Positions 19,071 to 29,108 of a stretch of 64,000 nucleotides of DNA are shown one piece after another. Within the stretch, counting starts at the first letter, position 1. Each line of letters begins with the position of its first letter. Location: positions 3,162,001 to 3,226,000 of the forward strand of contig NZ_CP019431.1 in NCBI RefSeq assembly GCF_009866765.1, read 5' to 3'. Position numbers and translations under genes: made by a program. The notes under the pieces are model-generated. The model was given only the letters and a program-made list of their open reading frames with translations, did not search any database and was not told the origin of the DNA. This stretch comes from Pseudomonas sp. S35. Its GTDB lineage: Bacteria; Pseudomonadota; Gammaproteobacteria; Pseudomonadales; Pseudomonadaceae.

Positions 19071-19440
19071 GCAGGCTCCTGATGGCCCTTCCGCTCAGTG
19101 CAGCCGTACTGAACACAAGGGCCAGAATGCGCCGGTGACGGCGCAATACCCACAAAGCTCCGCTTATTTGGTAGCCGATGAGGGTGCTCAGGCGGTGGTT
19201 GAATATCCAGTGATGTCAGCTTGGACGGGGCTCCGCCAATCCTTGCAGCGCCTACGGATCAACTGCGGGCTGATGTTGAGCAGGCGTTGCAGTCCTTCGG
19301 TATGCGCCGGCTCCTCTCCAGCGACACGAAGCTTGGCTATACACTCATGCGTTTTGCGCCAGTTACTGACAAATCGGTAGGGGCATGCTGCTGCGCGGAA
19401 CATCGCACAGCAGAGCCAACTCAGTGAACGTTCGACCGAT
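19067..19440 (+). pseudogene. Degraded outer-membrane factor gene (OprM/TtgC type)
   Basis: An ATG overlaps the permease stop in the ATGA manner usual for mexB-oprM. It gives [15 protein letters not shown], like an OprM lipoprotein signal, then runs out of frame before the lipobox. In another frame the sequence continues APVTAQYPQSSAYLVADEG and AWTGLRQSLQRL. This resembles the segment after the OprM signal ('...RPEAPVAAQYPQ...DPRLQRLI'). The ~20 bp that should encode the lipobox are missing. Beyond about 19440 nothing recognisable remains of the ~480-codon gene. Confidence 0.55.
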
Positions 19441-19511
19441 ATCGTTCGCGTGCTGCTGTCGTTTTAATTGCCTCTTGTCGAAGCAAGGAAAATCCATGAC
19501 ATGGTATCGGA

Positions 19512-21209
19512 TCAGTTGAGTTGGGATGGAAGCGCTCGTTCCATGATTGCAACTACATCGACCCCGCGAGGCAGTGCCCCGTATTGGTGATGGCCGCGGC
19601 TTTCTAGGCGAGATCTGCAGAATGCCTCAGCTACGAAACTTGGCGATGTCTTGAGCAGTTGGGCCGCCTGAAATGCGATCGCCATGCGATCTACGATGTC
19701 TCGGGCCCTGTACTCAATATCGCTCAAGTCGACCAGGTCATTTTGAAGCTCATCAACATACCGATCGAGCAGCACGTGCTGGACCCTGACTTCGTCGAAA
19801 AATGCGGCCACTGCCTCTGGCTCCTTTTTGAATATACGGATCACATCGAGGCACTGCACGTTGCCACACCCTTCCCAGATGGCATTCAGGGGTGCCTCGC
19901 GATAGAGGCGCGGCATCGGGCCGTCTTCCATGAAGCCGCTTCCTCCGGTGCACTCCATGGCCTCAACAGCATGTTGCGCCGTGCGCTTGCAGATCCAGTA
20001 CTTCCCCAACGCGGTGCCCAAGCGCGCCATGTGCTCTTCATGTGCATTTCCGCGTTGATCCAACGCGCGTGCGATTCGCAGTGTCATTGACAGCGCAGCC
20101 TCGCTTTCCAATGCAAGGTCAGCCAGGACGTTCTGCATCAGCGGTTGATCGCTGAGGCGCTTGCCGAAAGCAGAGCGATTTCGGCAATGGTAGAGAGCCT
20201 GGGCAAGGGCCATCCGCATGCCGCCCGATGAGAGGATCATGCAGTCGAAACGGGTCATCGCGACCATCTCGATGATGGTCGAGACGCCTTTACCTTCCGG
20301 CCCAACCATCCAGGCAAGTGCTCCGCGTAACTCCGTTTCTCCTGCTGCGTTTGAGGTGTTTCCCATCTTCTTCTTGAGTCGCTGCACCTGCATCGGGTTC
20401 TTGCTTCCGTCCGGTCTCCAGCGAGGCATGAGGAAGCAGGACAGACCACCAGGCGCTTGTGCAAGCACCAGAAATGCGTCAGACATTGGGGCGGAAACGA
20501 AAAACTTGTGGCCAACCAGTTCATAGGCCTGACCAGGCCCCTCGATACCGACAGGAATGGCGCGGGTGGCGTTTGCGCGCACATCCGATCCACCCTGCTT
20601 TTCGGTCATGGCCATACCAATGGTGAGAGCCTGCTTCTGTTCCGAGGGAATGTTACGGGGGTCGTAATGCGTGGCCGTGATCTTGGGCAGCCACTGTGCA
20701 GCAAGATCAGGTTGCATCTGAATTGCGCGCGTAGCCGCAAACGTCATGGCGATAGGGCAGCCATGCCCGGCTTCGACCTGACATTGAAGGTAGAACTTCG
20801 CGGCCCGCGCTACATGAGCTCCGGTTTTTGGATGCGTCCAGGGAGAAGAGTGCAGGCCCTCCTCGAACGCCACCTTCAACAATGCGTGGTAGGAAGGGTG
20901 AAAGCGCACTTGGTCAACGCGACGTCCCTGTCTATCATGCGTATCGAACTCGGGCTGGAACTTATTGGCAAGATGGCCTTGTTCAAGGTATTCGGCGGTG
21001 CCGATCAGTGCGCCAAAACGCTCAAGGTCTGCGATGGCCCAGTGGGCACCCGCAAGCGCAACAATCTCTTTCAACGCGATGTCGGCATTGAAGAGGTTGT
21101 AGTTCGCCAGATCCGTCGGCTGATTCTCGATAACGTGAGTCACCGCGCCGTAGGCATCGGGCTCTGCGGTACTGTTCTGAAAGAGTAGAGCGTTTTCAAT
21201 GGCGGACAT
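19512..21209 (-). CDS. aidB: AidB-like acyl-CoA dehydrogenase family protein
   Basis: 565 residues; E. coli AidB has 541. Co-linear landmarks are NLFNADIALKEIV at the start, QGRRVDQVRFHPSYH, HGCPIAMTFAAT, the FAD-binding MTEKQGGSDVRANATRA, HKFFVSAPMSDAFLVLAQ and the late LYREAPLNAIWEGCGNV. AidB is induced by alkylating agents and binds DNA and FAD; its enzymatic role is debated. The gene is divergent from a TetR gene (117-bp gap), which probably controls it. A C-terminal extension of about 20 residues is present. Confidence 0.88.
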   Translation of the reverse strand: MSAIENALLFQNSTAEPDAYGAVTHVIENQPTDLANYNLFNADIALKEIVALAGAHWAIADLERFGALIGTAEYLEQGHLANKFQPEFDTHDRQGRRVDQVRFHPSYHALLKVAFEEGLHSSPWTHPKTGAHVARAAKFYLQCQVEAGHGCPIAMTFAATRAIQMQPDLAAQWLPKITATHYDPRNIPSEQKQALTIGMAMTEKQGGSDVRANATRAIPVGIEGPGQAYELVGHKFFVSAPMSDAFLVLAQAPGGLSCFLMPRWRPDGSKNPMQVQRLKKKMGNTSNAAGETELRGALAWMVGPEGKGVSTIIEMVAMTRFDCMILSSGGMRMALAQALYHCRNRSAFGKRLSDQPLMQNVLADLALESEAALSMTLRIARALDQRGNAHEEHMARLGTALGKYWICKRTAQHAVEAMECTGGSGFMEDGPMPRLYREAPLNAIWEGCGNVQCLDVIRIFKKEPEAVAAFFDEVRVQHVLLDRYVDELQNDLVDLSDIEYRARDIVDRMAIAFQAAQLLKTSPSFVAEAFCRSRLESRGHHQYGALPRGVDVVAIMERALPSQLN

Positions 21210-21247
21210 GCTTTTGCTCCTGGTGATGGCTACTATGGGTCTTAATG

Positions 21248-21273
21248 GCGAGAGCCGAACTTCGCGTTCTCGC
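21248..21273. promoter_or_regulatory. Possible operator between aidB and the TetR gene
   Basis: GCGAGA and TCTCGC arms are separated by 14 bp in the 117-bp divergent region. TetR proteins bind such inverted repeats. The assignment is tentative. Confidence 0.3.
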
Positions 21274-21326
21274 TAAAGAAAATTCTAGAGAGATGCGTCA
21301 CCTGTGATGTCCGGATTCCAGAAAGC

Positions 21327-21956
21327 ATGACTGAGCGAAAGACAACAGTTGCTAAGCCTCGTCGAAAGCCTGTGCAGTCGCGCTCGTGGCAGACGTCGCT
21401 AGCGATTCAAGATGCCTTTGTTCAGCTTTTGGTAGAAGGGGAATACGATCAGATCACGATTCGTGACATCGTGATGGTGGCCGGAGTCGCGCTTGGGAGC
21501 TTTTATGAGTACTTCTCCAGCAAGGAGGAACTGGCACGAACCTGTGTTCACTTCCGGTCAAAGCGAATACTGAAGACACTGGAGAAAAGTCGAGCAGACG
21601 CTGCTGGCTCACCGATGGCACAGGGTGCTGAGAGGGCGGTGCAGGCTCTGATGGACATGGTTTTGGATGACCATGCGCGTTGGGGGCAACACTTCCTGCT
21701 TGAGCGCCTCCACAGCCCGTTGGCGCAGTACCGAGCTGAATATACCCGGTTCACTTTTCAGTGGAAGTCGCTACTGGAGGCTTCCTCGGATTGGCCAACC
21801 GGTCAAGAGGCCCAGCGGCCGGCGCTGATGCTTTCTATGTTGATCTATGGAGCTCTGACGCACACCGCATTGTCAGATAAAGGGAATCTCGACAAAGAGG
21901 AGGTGTGCCAGCAACTGCGCCTTGCTGTGACAAGCTATCTTGCAGCCTGGTCGTAA
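21327..21956 (+). CDS. TetR-family transcriptional regulator
   Basis: 209 residues. The helix-turn-helix is ITIRDIVMVAGVALGSFYEYFSSKEEL (about residues 46-72), a clear TetR_N match. The C-terminal ligand domain is not assignable to a subgroup. It is divergent from aidB and probably represses it. Its last codons overlap by 22 bp the end of the convergent transporter gene. Confidence 0.9.
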   Translation: MTERKTTVAKPRRKPVQSRSWQTSLAIQDAFVQLLVEGEYDQITIRDIVMVAGVALGSFYEYFSSKEELARTCVHFRSKRILKTLEKSRADAAGSPMAQGAERAVQALMDMVLDDHARWGQHFLLERLHSPLAQYRAEYTRFTFQWKSLLEASSDWPTGQEAQRPALMLSMLIYGALTHTALSDKGNLDKEEVCQQLRLAVTSYLAAWS

Positions 21957-23287
21957 CTAGCCCCTTGAGTCACAAGAGGCGTGTCTCCGGTGCTCGTGGC
22001 CATCTGCTTATTGTGTCGCAGCCCCAGCCATACACTCAGCAGCAGCCAGCCTACCGACAAGGGCACGGCCACGATCGCGATGCCGCTCATGCTCAGTCCC
22101 AGTCCCAGCATGGCGGCATACGACCAACTGCCCACCTGGTCGCCTGCGCGGTAAACCACGGTGTCGATGAAGTTCTTGGCCTTGTACCGATCTTCCCTCG
22201 TCACCGACGTGAAGAGTACTTCGCGTGTAGGCCGGGCCAGTGCAAAGTTGCTGACGCGCCTAGCGACCTGCACGGCGACGAATACTGCCACGGTCGATGA
22301 CAGGGACAACGACGTGAAACCGATCACGCTGCACAGCGGAAGGGCGCAGAGGATGACCGTGACCCCCAATTTCTTCAGCAACCGACCGGTTAGGAACAAC
22401 TGGAAGACGAGAGTCAGTACGTTCACCCAAAAGTCGATGTCCGCAAAGAAGGCGGTTCGGGCAGCGCGATCGGAGAAGCTTGCCTCGGCGATGGCCGCTT
22501 GCTGGAAGTACAGCACCGTGGACGTGACCGAATACAGCAGGATGAACGCCGCAATGCCCAGCAAGTACGGGGAGCGCAGCGTATGGCTCATTCCGGCAAA
22601 CACGCCGCCGCCCATTGCGCACTGGATCGCCTTATCGTCTTCGCTACGCTCAAAGTCCTGACTCATGCGCACCAGACGACGCGCTGCGAAAACCGCCACT
22701 TCCAACAGCACAACGCAGGCGATCATCAGCCACGTCTGACCCAACGTTGCCACGAGGCCAGAGGTCAGGCTGGAACCGGCGATCCCGCCCACGGTCGCAC
22801 CGGCGGCCAGAAACCCGAACAGACGCTTTCCCTGTTCGGCATTGAAGACATCCACCATCAACGACCAGAACACGGAGACGACGAAGAGGTTGAATACGGA
22901 CACCCAGATGAAGAACGCTCGACCGACCCAGACCTGATGTGCTGGTTCCGCAAGCTTCAGAAGTAGCAGGAAAACCAGCAGGTTCGCCATGAAGAATCGG
23001 TACGTGATGGCGATGAATCGCTCGCGCGGCCAACTGCGCACGACGAACGCAAAGAGCGGATTGATGGCAAGCATCGCCACGAGTGTTCCGGTGAACAACC
23101 AAGGCAGGTTGCGCACACCACCGGCCACCCCCAGCTCATCGCGGATGGGTCTCAGCACATAGTAGGCAAGGAACAGAACGAAGACGTACAGACACGCCCA
23201 TGCGAGGGCGCGCACTTCCGGCGCGCGGACATCACCCACACGCTGCAGAACGCGCAAAGAAAACGGTCGGGGATCGAACTGAGTCAT
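21935..23287 (-). CDS. MFS transporter of the NTP/NDP-exchange-like (ATP/ADP translocase) type
   Basis: 450 residues with about 12 membrane helices. The early motif AYYVLRPIRDELGV is typical of the bacterial relatives of the Tlc ATP/ADP translocases, as is SVFWSLMVDVFNAEQGKRLFGFLAAGATVGGIAG. In free-living bacteria these proteins are usually annotated as NTP/NDP exchange or general MFS transporters and their cargo is unknown. It overlaps the TetR gene tail to tail. It has no obvious operon partner. Confidence 0.75.
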   Translation of the reverse strand: MTQFDPRPFSLRVLQRVGDVRAPEVRALAWACLYVFVLFLAYYVLRPIRDELGVAGGVRNLPWLFTGTLVAMLAINPLFAFVVRSWPRERFIAITYRFFMANLLVFLLLLKLAEPAHQVWVGRAFFIWVSVFNLFVVSVFWSLMVDVFNAEQGKRLFGFLAAGATVGGIAGSSLTSGLVATLGQTWLMIACVVLLEVAVFAARRLVRMSQDFERSEDDKAIQCAMGGGVFAGMSHTLRSPYLLGIAAFILLYSVTSTVLYFQQAAIAEASFSDRAARTAFFADIDFWVNVLTLVFQLFLTGRLLKKLGVTVILCALPLCSVIGFTSLSLSSTVAVFVAVQVARRVSNFALARPTREVLFTSVTREDRYKAKNFIDTVVYRAGDQVGSWSYAAMLGLGLSMSGIAIVAVPLSVGWLLLSVWLGLRHNKQMATSTGDTPLVTQGASYDQAAR

Positions 23288-23655
23288 GCTGGTCTGAGGC
23301 CTCGGGTATGCGCCGCACGTTCAGTGCCTCCAGCAACTCTCACTCGCTGGGAGTCATGCCGGAAGGCATTCACCGAAGCCGTGGATTCGCGCGGCGCTGC
23401 GAAAAGCGCTTGTCGAACCGAATGAGCCAGTCCAATGGGCGCCTGCAGCGCAGATGGGTTTCAAGGAATTGCGAAGTACCAGAATTCAACTTTCAGATCG
23501 TCGAAATCCCTTGTGTATCATTAAGAATGTACAGGCACTGGCGGTCCATAATTCATTAGATTGACTAATGAAGCCATGCGGGATTCGGCTGTTATTTTCC
23601 AAGCGTAGGAGGTGTTAAATCTGATGCGATTGACCACTACGAAAGGATTGCCGTC
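23288..23655. other. Intergenic region with possible AraC gene remnant
   Basis: On the minus strand around 23320-23420 the phrases ESTASVNAFRH and, in the next frame, GMTPSE recall the C-terminal end of AraC-type helix-turn-helix domains. The frame is broken and the match short. The rest holds the promoter region of the next gene, with an AGGAGGTGT stretch near 23608 and the ribosome site AAAGGAT before 23656. Confidence 0.3.
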
Positions 23656-24378
23656 ATGTCGACAACTCGTCGTTCCGTCCTGCTCGCCCTTGGGGCACTA
23701 TCGGCCCTGGCTCTGATGCCAGGAATTGGAAACGCAGCGGAAAAAATGCGCATAGGCATCGTCGGGGCTGGCTCCCACGGCGGGACGATCGGCCGCCTCT
23801 GGGTCCAGGCGGGGCATGAGGTTATGTTCTCCACGCGTAACCCGTCAGAGCTGGAAGCGATGGTAAAAGAGCTGGGGCCAAGGGCTTCAGTGGGCACCTC
23901 GCAGCAAGCAGCTGAGTTCGGCACGGTCATATTCTTCGCCACGCCCTACAACGCACTGCCCCAGCTTGGTCGCGATCTGGCGCCGACCTTGCGCGGGAAA
24001 ATCGTCCTGGATGCGACCAATCCGCCACCGGACGAGGGCAATCCGCTGTCCCGCGAAGCCTACGCCAACGGTGTTGGCGAGACGTCCGCCAAGTACCTGC
24101 CCGGGACACGGCTGGTACGTGCCTTCAGCGCAACCGATGCGTCATCGATCAATGCATCCTCGCGTGGCGACGTGGAAAAGCTGGGTGTGCCCCTTGCCAG
24201 CAACGACGCCCAGGCCCTTCAAGTCGCTGCGCAACTGGTGCGCGACGTCGGCAGCGAACCGGTGATCACCGGCGACTTGGCTTCCGCGCGCACCTTCCAG
24301 CGAGGCGGCCCCGGATTTCGAGCCAACACCGATGCGGCAGCGTTGCGCAAGCTATTGGGCCTGCCTCCTGACGCATGA
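23656..24378 (+). CDS. Exported NADP-binding protein, F420-dependent oxidoreductase-like (copy 2)
   Basis: 240 residues, paralogue of 9866-10588. The signal here has a twin arginine (TTRRSVLLALGALSALAL), so Tat export is plausible, whereas copy 1 has a Sec-like signal. The dinucleotide motif is IGIVGAGSHGGTIGRLW. From about residue 115 onward the two proteins are almost identical; before that they agree at roughly two thirds of positions. The near-identity continues in DNA to just past the stop codon, suggesting recombination between copies. The ribosome site is AAAGGATTG. Confidence 0.82.
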   Translation: MSTTRRSVLLALGALSALALMPGIGNAAEKMRIGIVGAGSHGGTIGRLWVQAGHEVMFSTRNPSELEAMVKELGPRASVGTSQQAAEFGTVIFFATPYNALPQLGRDLAPTLRGKIVLDATNPPPDEGNPLSREAYANGVGETSAKYLPGTRLVRAFSATDASSINASSRGDVEKLGVPLASNDAQALQVAAQLVRDVGSEPVITGDLASARTFQRGGPGFRANTDAAALRKLLGLPPDA

Positions 24379-24424
24379 GCCTTCGATGCACGAGCACGTG
24401 TTAGGACGGACTTATGGTCAACAC

Positions 24425-25306
24425 TCACTGTGTCTTCAGTGCTTTGACGACAAGCATCAACGCTGGAGAGGCGCTACGGCTGGCATAGTAGAGGTGGTGG
24501 CCGGGATAGACGATGGCCCAGCCGTCCAGGACCGTGACCAGTTCGCCGCTGGCGAGGTGCTTGTTGATGAAATTGACCGAAGCCCAGACCAGTCCCTGGC
24601 CTGCCAGCGCGGCCCTGACGGCCAGGTCGGTGGTGTTGACGATGAGCTGGCCGGCGGGGTGCACGTTGATGGTCTTTCCGCGGCGTTTGAACTCCCAGGC
24701 GAGCAGGCCGCCATGAGTTGGAAGACGCAGCGCGATGCAGTCATGTTCGGTGAGATCCTGCGGCGTGCGGGGCTCGCCCCGGCGCGCCAGGTACTCTGGA
24801 CTGGCGGCGACCGCCATGCGCAGGTCAGGCGCCATGCGCACCGCGATCATGTCCTTGGCGACGTCGTTTCCGAGACGTACCCCGATGTCGAAGCGCTCTG
24901 CGACGATGTCGATGAAGCGGTTGTCGCTGCTGATCTCGACCTTGATGTCGGGATGGCTTGGCAGCCAGGGCTGCAGACGGGGCCAGACCAACGTCTGAAC
25001 GACGCTTTCGGTGGCGCTGATGCGCACCGTGCCGACCGCCTTGCCGCGCAAGTCGCCGAGCACGGCCAGTTCGGCCTCGATGTCCGCGAAGCGCGGAGCG
25101 ACCGTCTGATACAGGCGCTCACCGGCTTCCGTTGGCGAGAGGCTGCGCGTCGTCCGGTTCAGCAGTTTCAGCTCCAGACGGGTTTCCAGTGCCCGAATCG
25201 TCTGGCTGAGCGCGGACTGCGACACGCCCATCTGCGCCGCAGCGCGTGTGAAGCTGCGCTCGCGCACAACGGTCGCGAAGGCCGCCAGTTCATCGAATCT
25301 CGCCAT
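24425..25306 (-). CDS. LysR-family transcriptional regulator (copy 2)
   Basis: 293 residues. The winged helix is ELAAFATVVRERSFTRAAAQMGVSQSALSQTIRALETRL (about 5-43). It is divergent from the aldo/keto reductase at 25431 with 124 bp between, matching the arrangement of copy 1 at 13 kb. It probably controls that gene and perhaps the F420-like gene that converges on it. Confidence 0.92.
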   Translation of the reverse strand: MARFDELAAFATVVRERSFTRAAAQMGVSQSALSQTIRALETRLELKLLNRTTRSLSPTEAGERLYQTVAPRFADIEAELAVLGDLRGKAVGTVRISATESVVQTLVWPRLQPWLPSHPDIKVEISSDNRFIDIVAERFDIGVRLGNDVAKDMIAVRMAPDLRMAVAASPEYLARRGEPRTPQDLTEHDCIALRLPTHGGLLAWEFKRRGKTINVHPAGQLIVNTTDLAVRAALAGQGLVWASVNFINKHLASGELVTVLDGWAIVYPGHHLYYASRSASPALMLVVKALKTQ

Positions 25307-25418
25307 GGATTGCCCACCAGTATTGATTAGCTCAGATTATGAGTTTATCCCGATTTAGCTGTCTATTCATCGAGAAGGATGCGGCTTAAATTTGAACACT
25401 TCTGCAACTGTGATTTAA

Positions 25419-26414
<996 letters not shown>

Positions 26415-26439
26415 AGGCAGCAGAAACACGAGCCGGGAT

Positions 26440-26883
26440 ATGCCGGGTGACTTGGTTCGACGCCCGCAGCTGGATACGTGCACGGCGGTGATCACCTTGA
26501 CCCATGACCCGAAGATGGATGATCTCGCCCTGCTCGAAGCACTCGATTCGGGTGCGTTCTACATCGGCACGATTGATTCGCGCCGCAATACGTAGAGCCG
26601 TCGAGCTCGGCTCAAGGAACACTTTGGATTCTCGGACGCCAAGCTCAACAAGCTGCGAGGTCGGGCGGGCCTTTATATAGGCAGCAAAACCCCGGCCGAA
26701 ATCGCGCTGCCCATCATGGCCGAGATTGTGGCTGCCAAAAATGGCGTCGAGCGCGGTGAAACCGTGCAAATGGCGAAGGACAAAGCGCAGAGCAATTCAC
26801 GCCCACGAAGTGGCGCCGTCAGTGAGACCACTGCACCTACGCCCCCGATGCCCATCTCCCCCTGTCTTAGAGAGAAAAAATGA
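26440..26883 (+). pseudogene. XdhC-family molybdenum-cofactor maturation protein, C-terminal remnant
   Basis: One frame with a TAG at 26593-26595. Before it: TAVITLTHDPKMDDLALLEA and AFYIGTIDSRRN. After it: SRRARLKEHFGFSD, LYIGSKTPAEIALPIMAEIV. These are consecutive blocks of the XdhC C-terminal Rossmann domain (THDPKLDD, FYIGALGSRR, IGSRTPAEIA). The N-terminal XdhC/CoxI half is missing. XdhC proteins load sulfurated Moco into xanthine-oxidase-type enzymes, so this gene once probably served an enzyme like the IorAB pair at 7-9.8 kb. Its end overlaps the cytochrome c start (ATGA). Confidence 0.75.
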
Positions 26884-27251
26884 ACACCCCCGCGAACCCA
26901 CACAACACCCAGCAGACGGTGCCCTTCACGCGGAGTGCAGCGTTCGCGTCATTCGCTGTGATCCTTGCAACTGGCACCCTGTGGCCGGGCTACGCCGTAG
27001 CGAACCAAGCCCTAGTGCAGAAAAACGCCTGTATTGCCTGTCACCAGTCCGCCACACGGGTGGTTGGCCCCTCATGGAAAGAGATCACTGAAAAGTACAG
27101 TGATGGCAAGGTTACCGCCGAGCAACTTGCCGCAAGCATCAAGGGCGGCAGCTCTGGAAGGTGGGGGGTGATGCCGATGCCGCCTCAGGCGCAGGTGTCG
27201 GATGCGGACCTGACGGTGATCGCGCAGTGGCTGCTCGACGGTGCGAAATGA
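26880..27251 (+). CDS. Small exported c-type cytochrome
   Basis: 123 residues. A hydrophobic signal (AAFASFAVILATGTLW) ends near AVAN. One haem site CIACH is at about residue 51, and a likely Met ligand is in RWGVMPMPPQ near 98, giving a class I (c551-type) cytochrome. It overlaps the XdhC remnant by the ATGA rule, so it belonged to a molybdenum hydroxylase operon, where such cytochromes take electrons from the enzyme. The nearest candidate enzyme is IorAB at 7.1-9.8 kb. Confidence 0.85.
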   Translation: MNTPANPHNTQQTVPFTRSAAFASFAVILATGTLWPGYAVANQALVQKNACIACHQSATRVVGPSWKEITEKYSDGKVTAEQLAASIKGGSSGRWGVMPMPPQAQVSDADLTVIAQWLLDGAK

Positions 27252-27430
27252 CCGCAGGGGCAACATGCGCGACCTCTTTCGAGGCCGTGATGGTGAGATG
27301 AAGCCTCATGCAGCGCGACAGCAAAGGGGGGTTAGGTCGTACCACTGCGTGAATTACGCTAAGAGAGTTTCTGATCCAGTGTCCACGTGATAAACAGGCC
27401 CTGCCATCCGCGACGACGGGGCCGACGGTA

Positions 27431-28501
27431 TCAGACTCGCGCCGCGAGCCAATCCAGCACGAGCTTCGGATTCTTGCCGAAGTAGTTGTAGCCCTCGAAG
27501 CGCTGGTCCGTCCCTTCGATCCAGAACAGCGTCTTGTCCTTGGAGGAGATCGTGTCGTAGATCTCCTGCACGTTAGAGGGCTTGGTCAGGAAGTCTGCCC
27601 GCACCTGGGCAACCAGGGTTGGCAGTTTCACGGACTTTGCGTACTCCATGGGCCACACGTCAGCCAGGTGGTAGCCCGTGCGCCGGTGAAGCGCCACGTC
27701 GAAGAGTGCAACGCCATTGGCAATCTTCTGGTTCTCGACAGCCGTTGCCACGAACACGGCCGGCGACACCGGCTGCAGCGCGATCATCGCCTTGATATGC
27801 GCGAATTCATCCGGGTGTTTGTGCATGCCTACGATGCTGGCGTTGGCTCCCAGGCATCGGCTGTATAGCGCGGTGCGCATCTTGCGGGTGTCGGCTCGCG
27901 ACTTGGCATAGCGCATGGAGCCGATCACGTCCCGGTACTCCAGCACCCCATGGCCGTTGATCCCGCCGCTGCCCGTGCCACTGCGCCCGTGGTTGCGCAT
28001 GTCGTAAATGAGGATGTTGTAGCCGGCGTCGTGAAGGATCTTGTACTCCGGCAGGAAGTTTACTTCAAATCCGCCGAAGTCCTGCCATGGAGCCAGATGT
28101 CCCGGATAACCGTAGCGGTTGCAGGGCATCGGGTGGTTAAAGATCAGCAGCTTGTCGGATTTGGCAGGAATGAACCAGCCCTCGATCGGCACGCCATCGA
28201 TGGCCGGAAAGAAGATCTCCTCGAACTCAAGGCCGTACTCGTGTGGCCAGCGCAGGATGGGCGTGCGCGTCGAATGGGACATGAGGTCAGCCATGCCGTT
28301 GATGAAGGCCTCGGCCTTCGCATCGGCTGCCACTGGCGTGAGGGCTGCGGCGGTCTGCCCGTTGTCTGCGGCCTTTGCGCTGGATGCGACCATCGCCATC
28401 AGGGGGAGTGCAGCCAGCGATGCGCTTGCTTTGAGAACCTGGCGGCGGCTGTGTGAACTTGCGACGTCGCGCGGGGAGAGGCCGTCAATGTCATTGCTCA
28501 T
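27431..28501 (-). CDS. Alpha/beta hydrolase with Tat signal (second)
   Basis: 356 residues. The N-terminus HSRRQVLKASASLAALPLMA is a good twin-arginine signal. The hydrolase fold shows an NHPMPCNRYGYPG segment, then NILIYDMRNHGRSG, and a nucleophile elbow reading LYSRCLGANAS, where Cys stands in the place of the usual Ser. The late Asp and His are not certain. It differs clearly from the hydrolase at 10602. Substrate unknown; periplasmic location is inferred from the signal. Confidence 0.75.
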   Translation of the reverse strand: MSNDIDGLSPRDVASSHSRRQVLKASASLAALPLMAMVASSAKAADNGQTAAALTPVAADAKAEAFINGMADLMSHSTRTPILRWPHEYGLEFEEIFFPAIDGVPIEGWFIPAKSDKLLIFNHPMPCNRYGYPGHLAPWQDFGGFEVNFLPEYKILHDAGYNILIYDMRNHGRSGTGSGGINGHGVLEYRDVIGSMRYAKSRADTRKMRTALYSRCLGANASIVGMHKHPDEFAHIKAMIALQPVSPAVFVATAVENQKIANGVALFDVALHRRTGYHLADVWPMEYAKSVKLPTLVAQVRADFLTKPSNVQEIYDTISSKDKTLFWIEGTDQRFEGYNYFGKNPKLVLDWLAARV

Positions 28502-28516
28502 ACGAAACTCCTTGAG

Positions 28517-28681
28517 TCAGTTGAAGCGTGTGCGCGGAGGAGGGCGGACCTGGACGTCGGGCTGCTGGGACAGCCACCAACGGATGAAGGTGTCAGTCAA
28601 TCGTCGGCTGTATGAAGCGTGCGGGTCGATCCCGCCCAGGCCCGGCCGTGCACTTGCATCGATATGCAGAATGTTGGTCAT
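28517..28681 (-). pseudogene. N-terminal fragment of an FMN-dependent azoreductase-like gene
   Basis: A 54-codon frame starting ATG at 28681 reads MTNILHIDASARPGLGGIDP and then SYSRRLTDTFIRWWL, before a stop at 28517-28519. This is the start of the flavodoxin-fold NAD(P)H:quinone/azo reductase family, where the ILHIDAS segment begins the FMN site. About 150 further codons are missing. It ends 15 bp before the start of the alpha/beta hydrolase gene. Confidence 0.55.
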
Positions 28682-28730
28682 ATTGCGTCCCCATTAGCAG
28701 CAGAGCGAGTCGCCGCCATCGGCCGGCTTA

Positions 28731-29108
28731 TCATTGCTTTGGCGACACAAAACCCTCGGTGATCACCACCGATCCCTTGGTGGACGCCATACGGAATTTC
28801 CTGGCTGCCGTGTATTCCGGGGAGCTATAGAAGCGCTGCGCATCGGCCAGACTGGGGAACTCGGCGATGGCCATGACGGACTCCGGCTTGCCCTCTACGG
28901 CGGTCGCATTCAAGTTGAAGACGATTATCTTGCCGCCGTACTGGGCGGCAAGAGTTCCGGCGGCATCCATGTAGCGCTGAAAGCCGGCCTGGTCTGTGAT
29001 GGTGTAGTTGGCGATCATGTAGCCAGGCGCCTTCGCGTCCTGGGCGTACACGCCAGAAGAGAGCGTCAACGCAATCGCGGCGAGTACACCCATCATTTGC
29101 TTTTTCAT
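28731..29108 (-). CDS. Exported DUF1330 protein
   Basis: 125 residues. A signal peptide (MKKQMMGVLAAIALTLSSGVYAQ) is followed by a DUF1330 domain: YMIANYTITDQAGFQRYMDAAGTLAAQYGGKII, then PESVMAIAEFPSLADAQRFYSSPEY. The fold is a dimeric ferredoxin-like barrel. Most DUF1330 proteins are cytoplasmic, so export is unusual and fits the many exported products nearby. Function unknown. The ribosome site GGAACC precedes ATG. Confidence 0.8.
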   Translation of the reverse strand: MKKQMMGVLAAIALTLSSGVYAQDAKAPGYMIANYTITDQAGFQRYMDAAGTLAAQYGGKIIVFNLNATAVEGKPESVMAIAEFPSLADAQRFYSSPEYTAARKFRMASTKGSVVITEGFVSPKQ

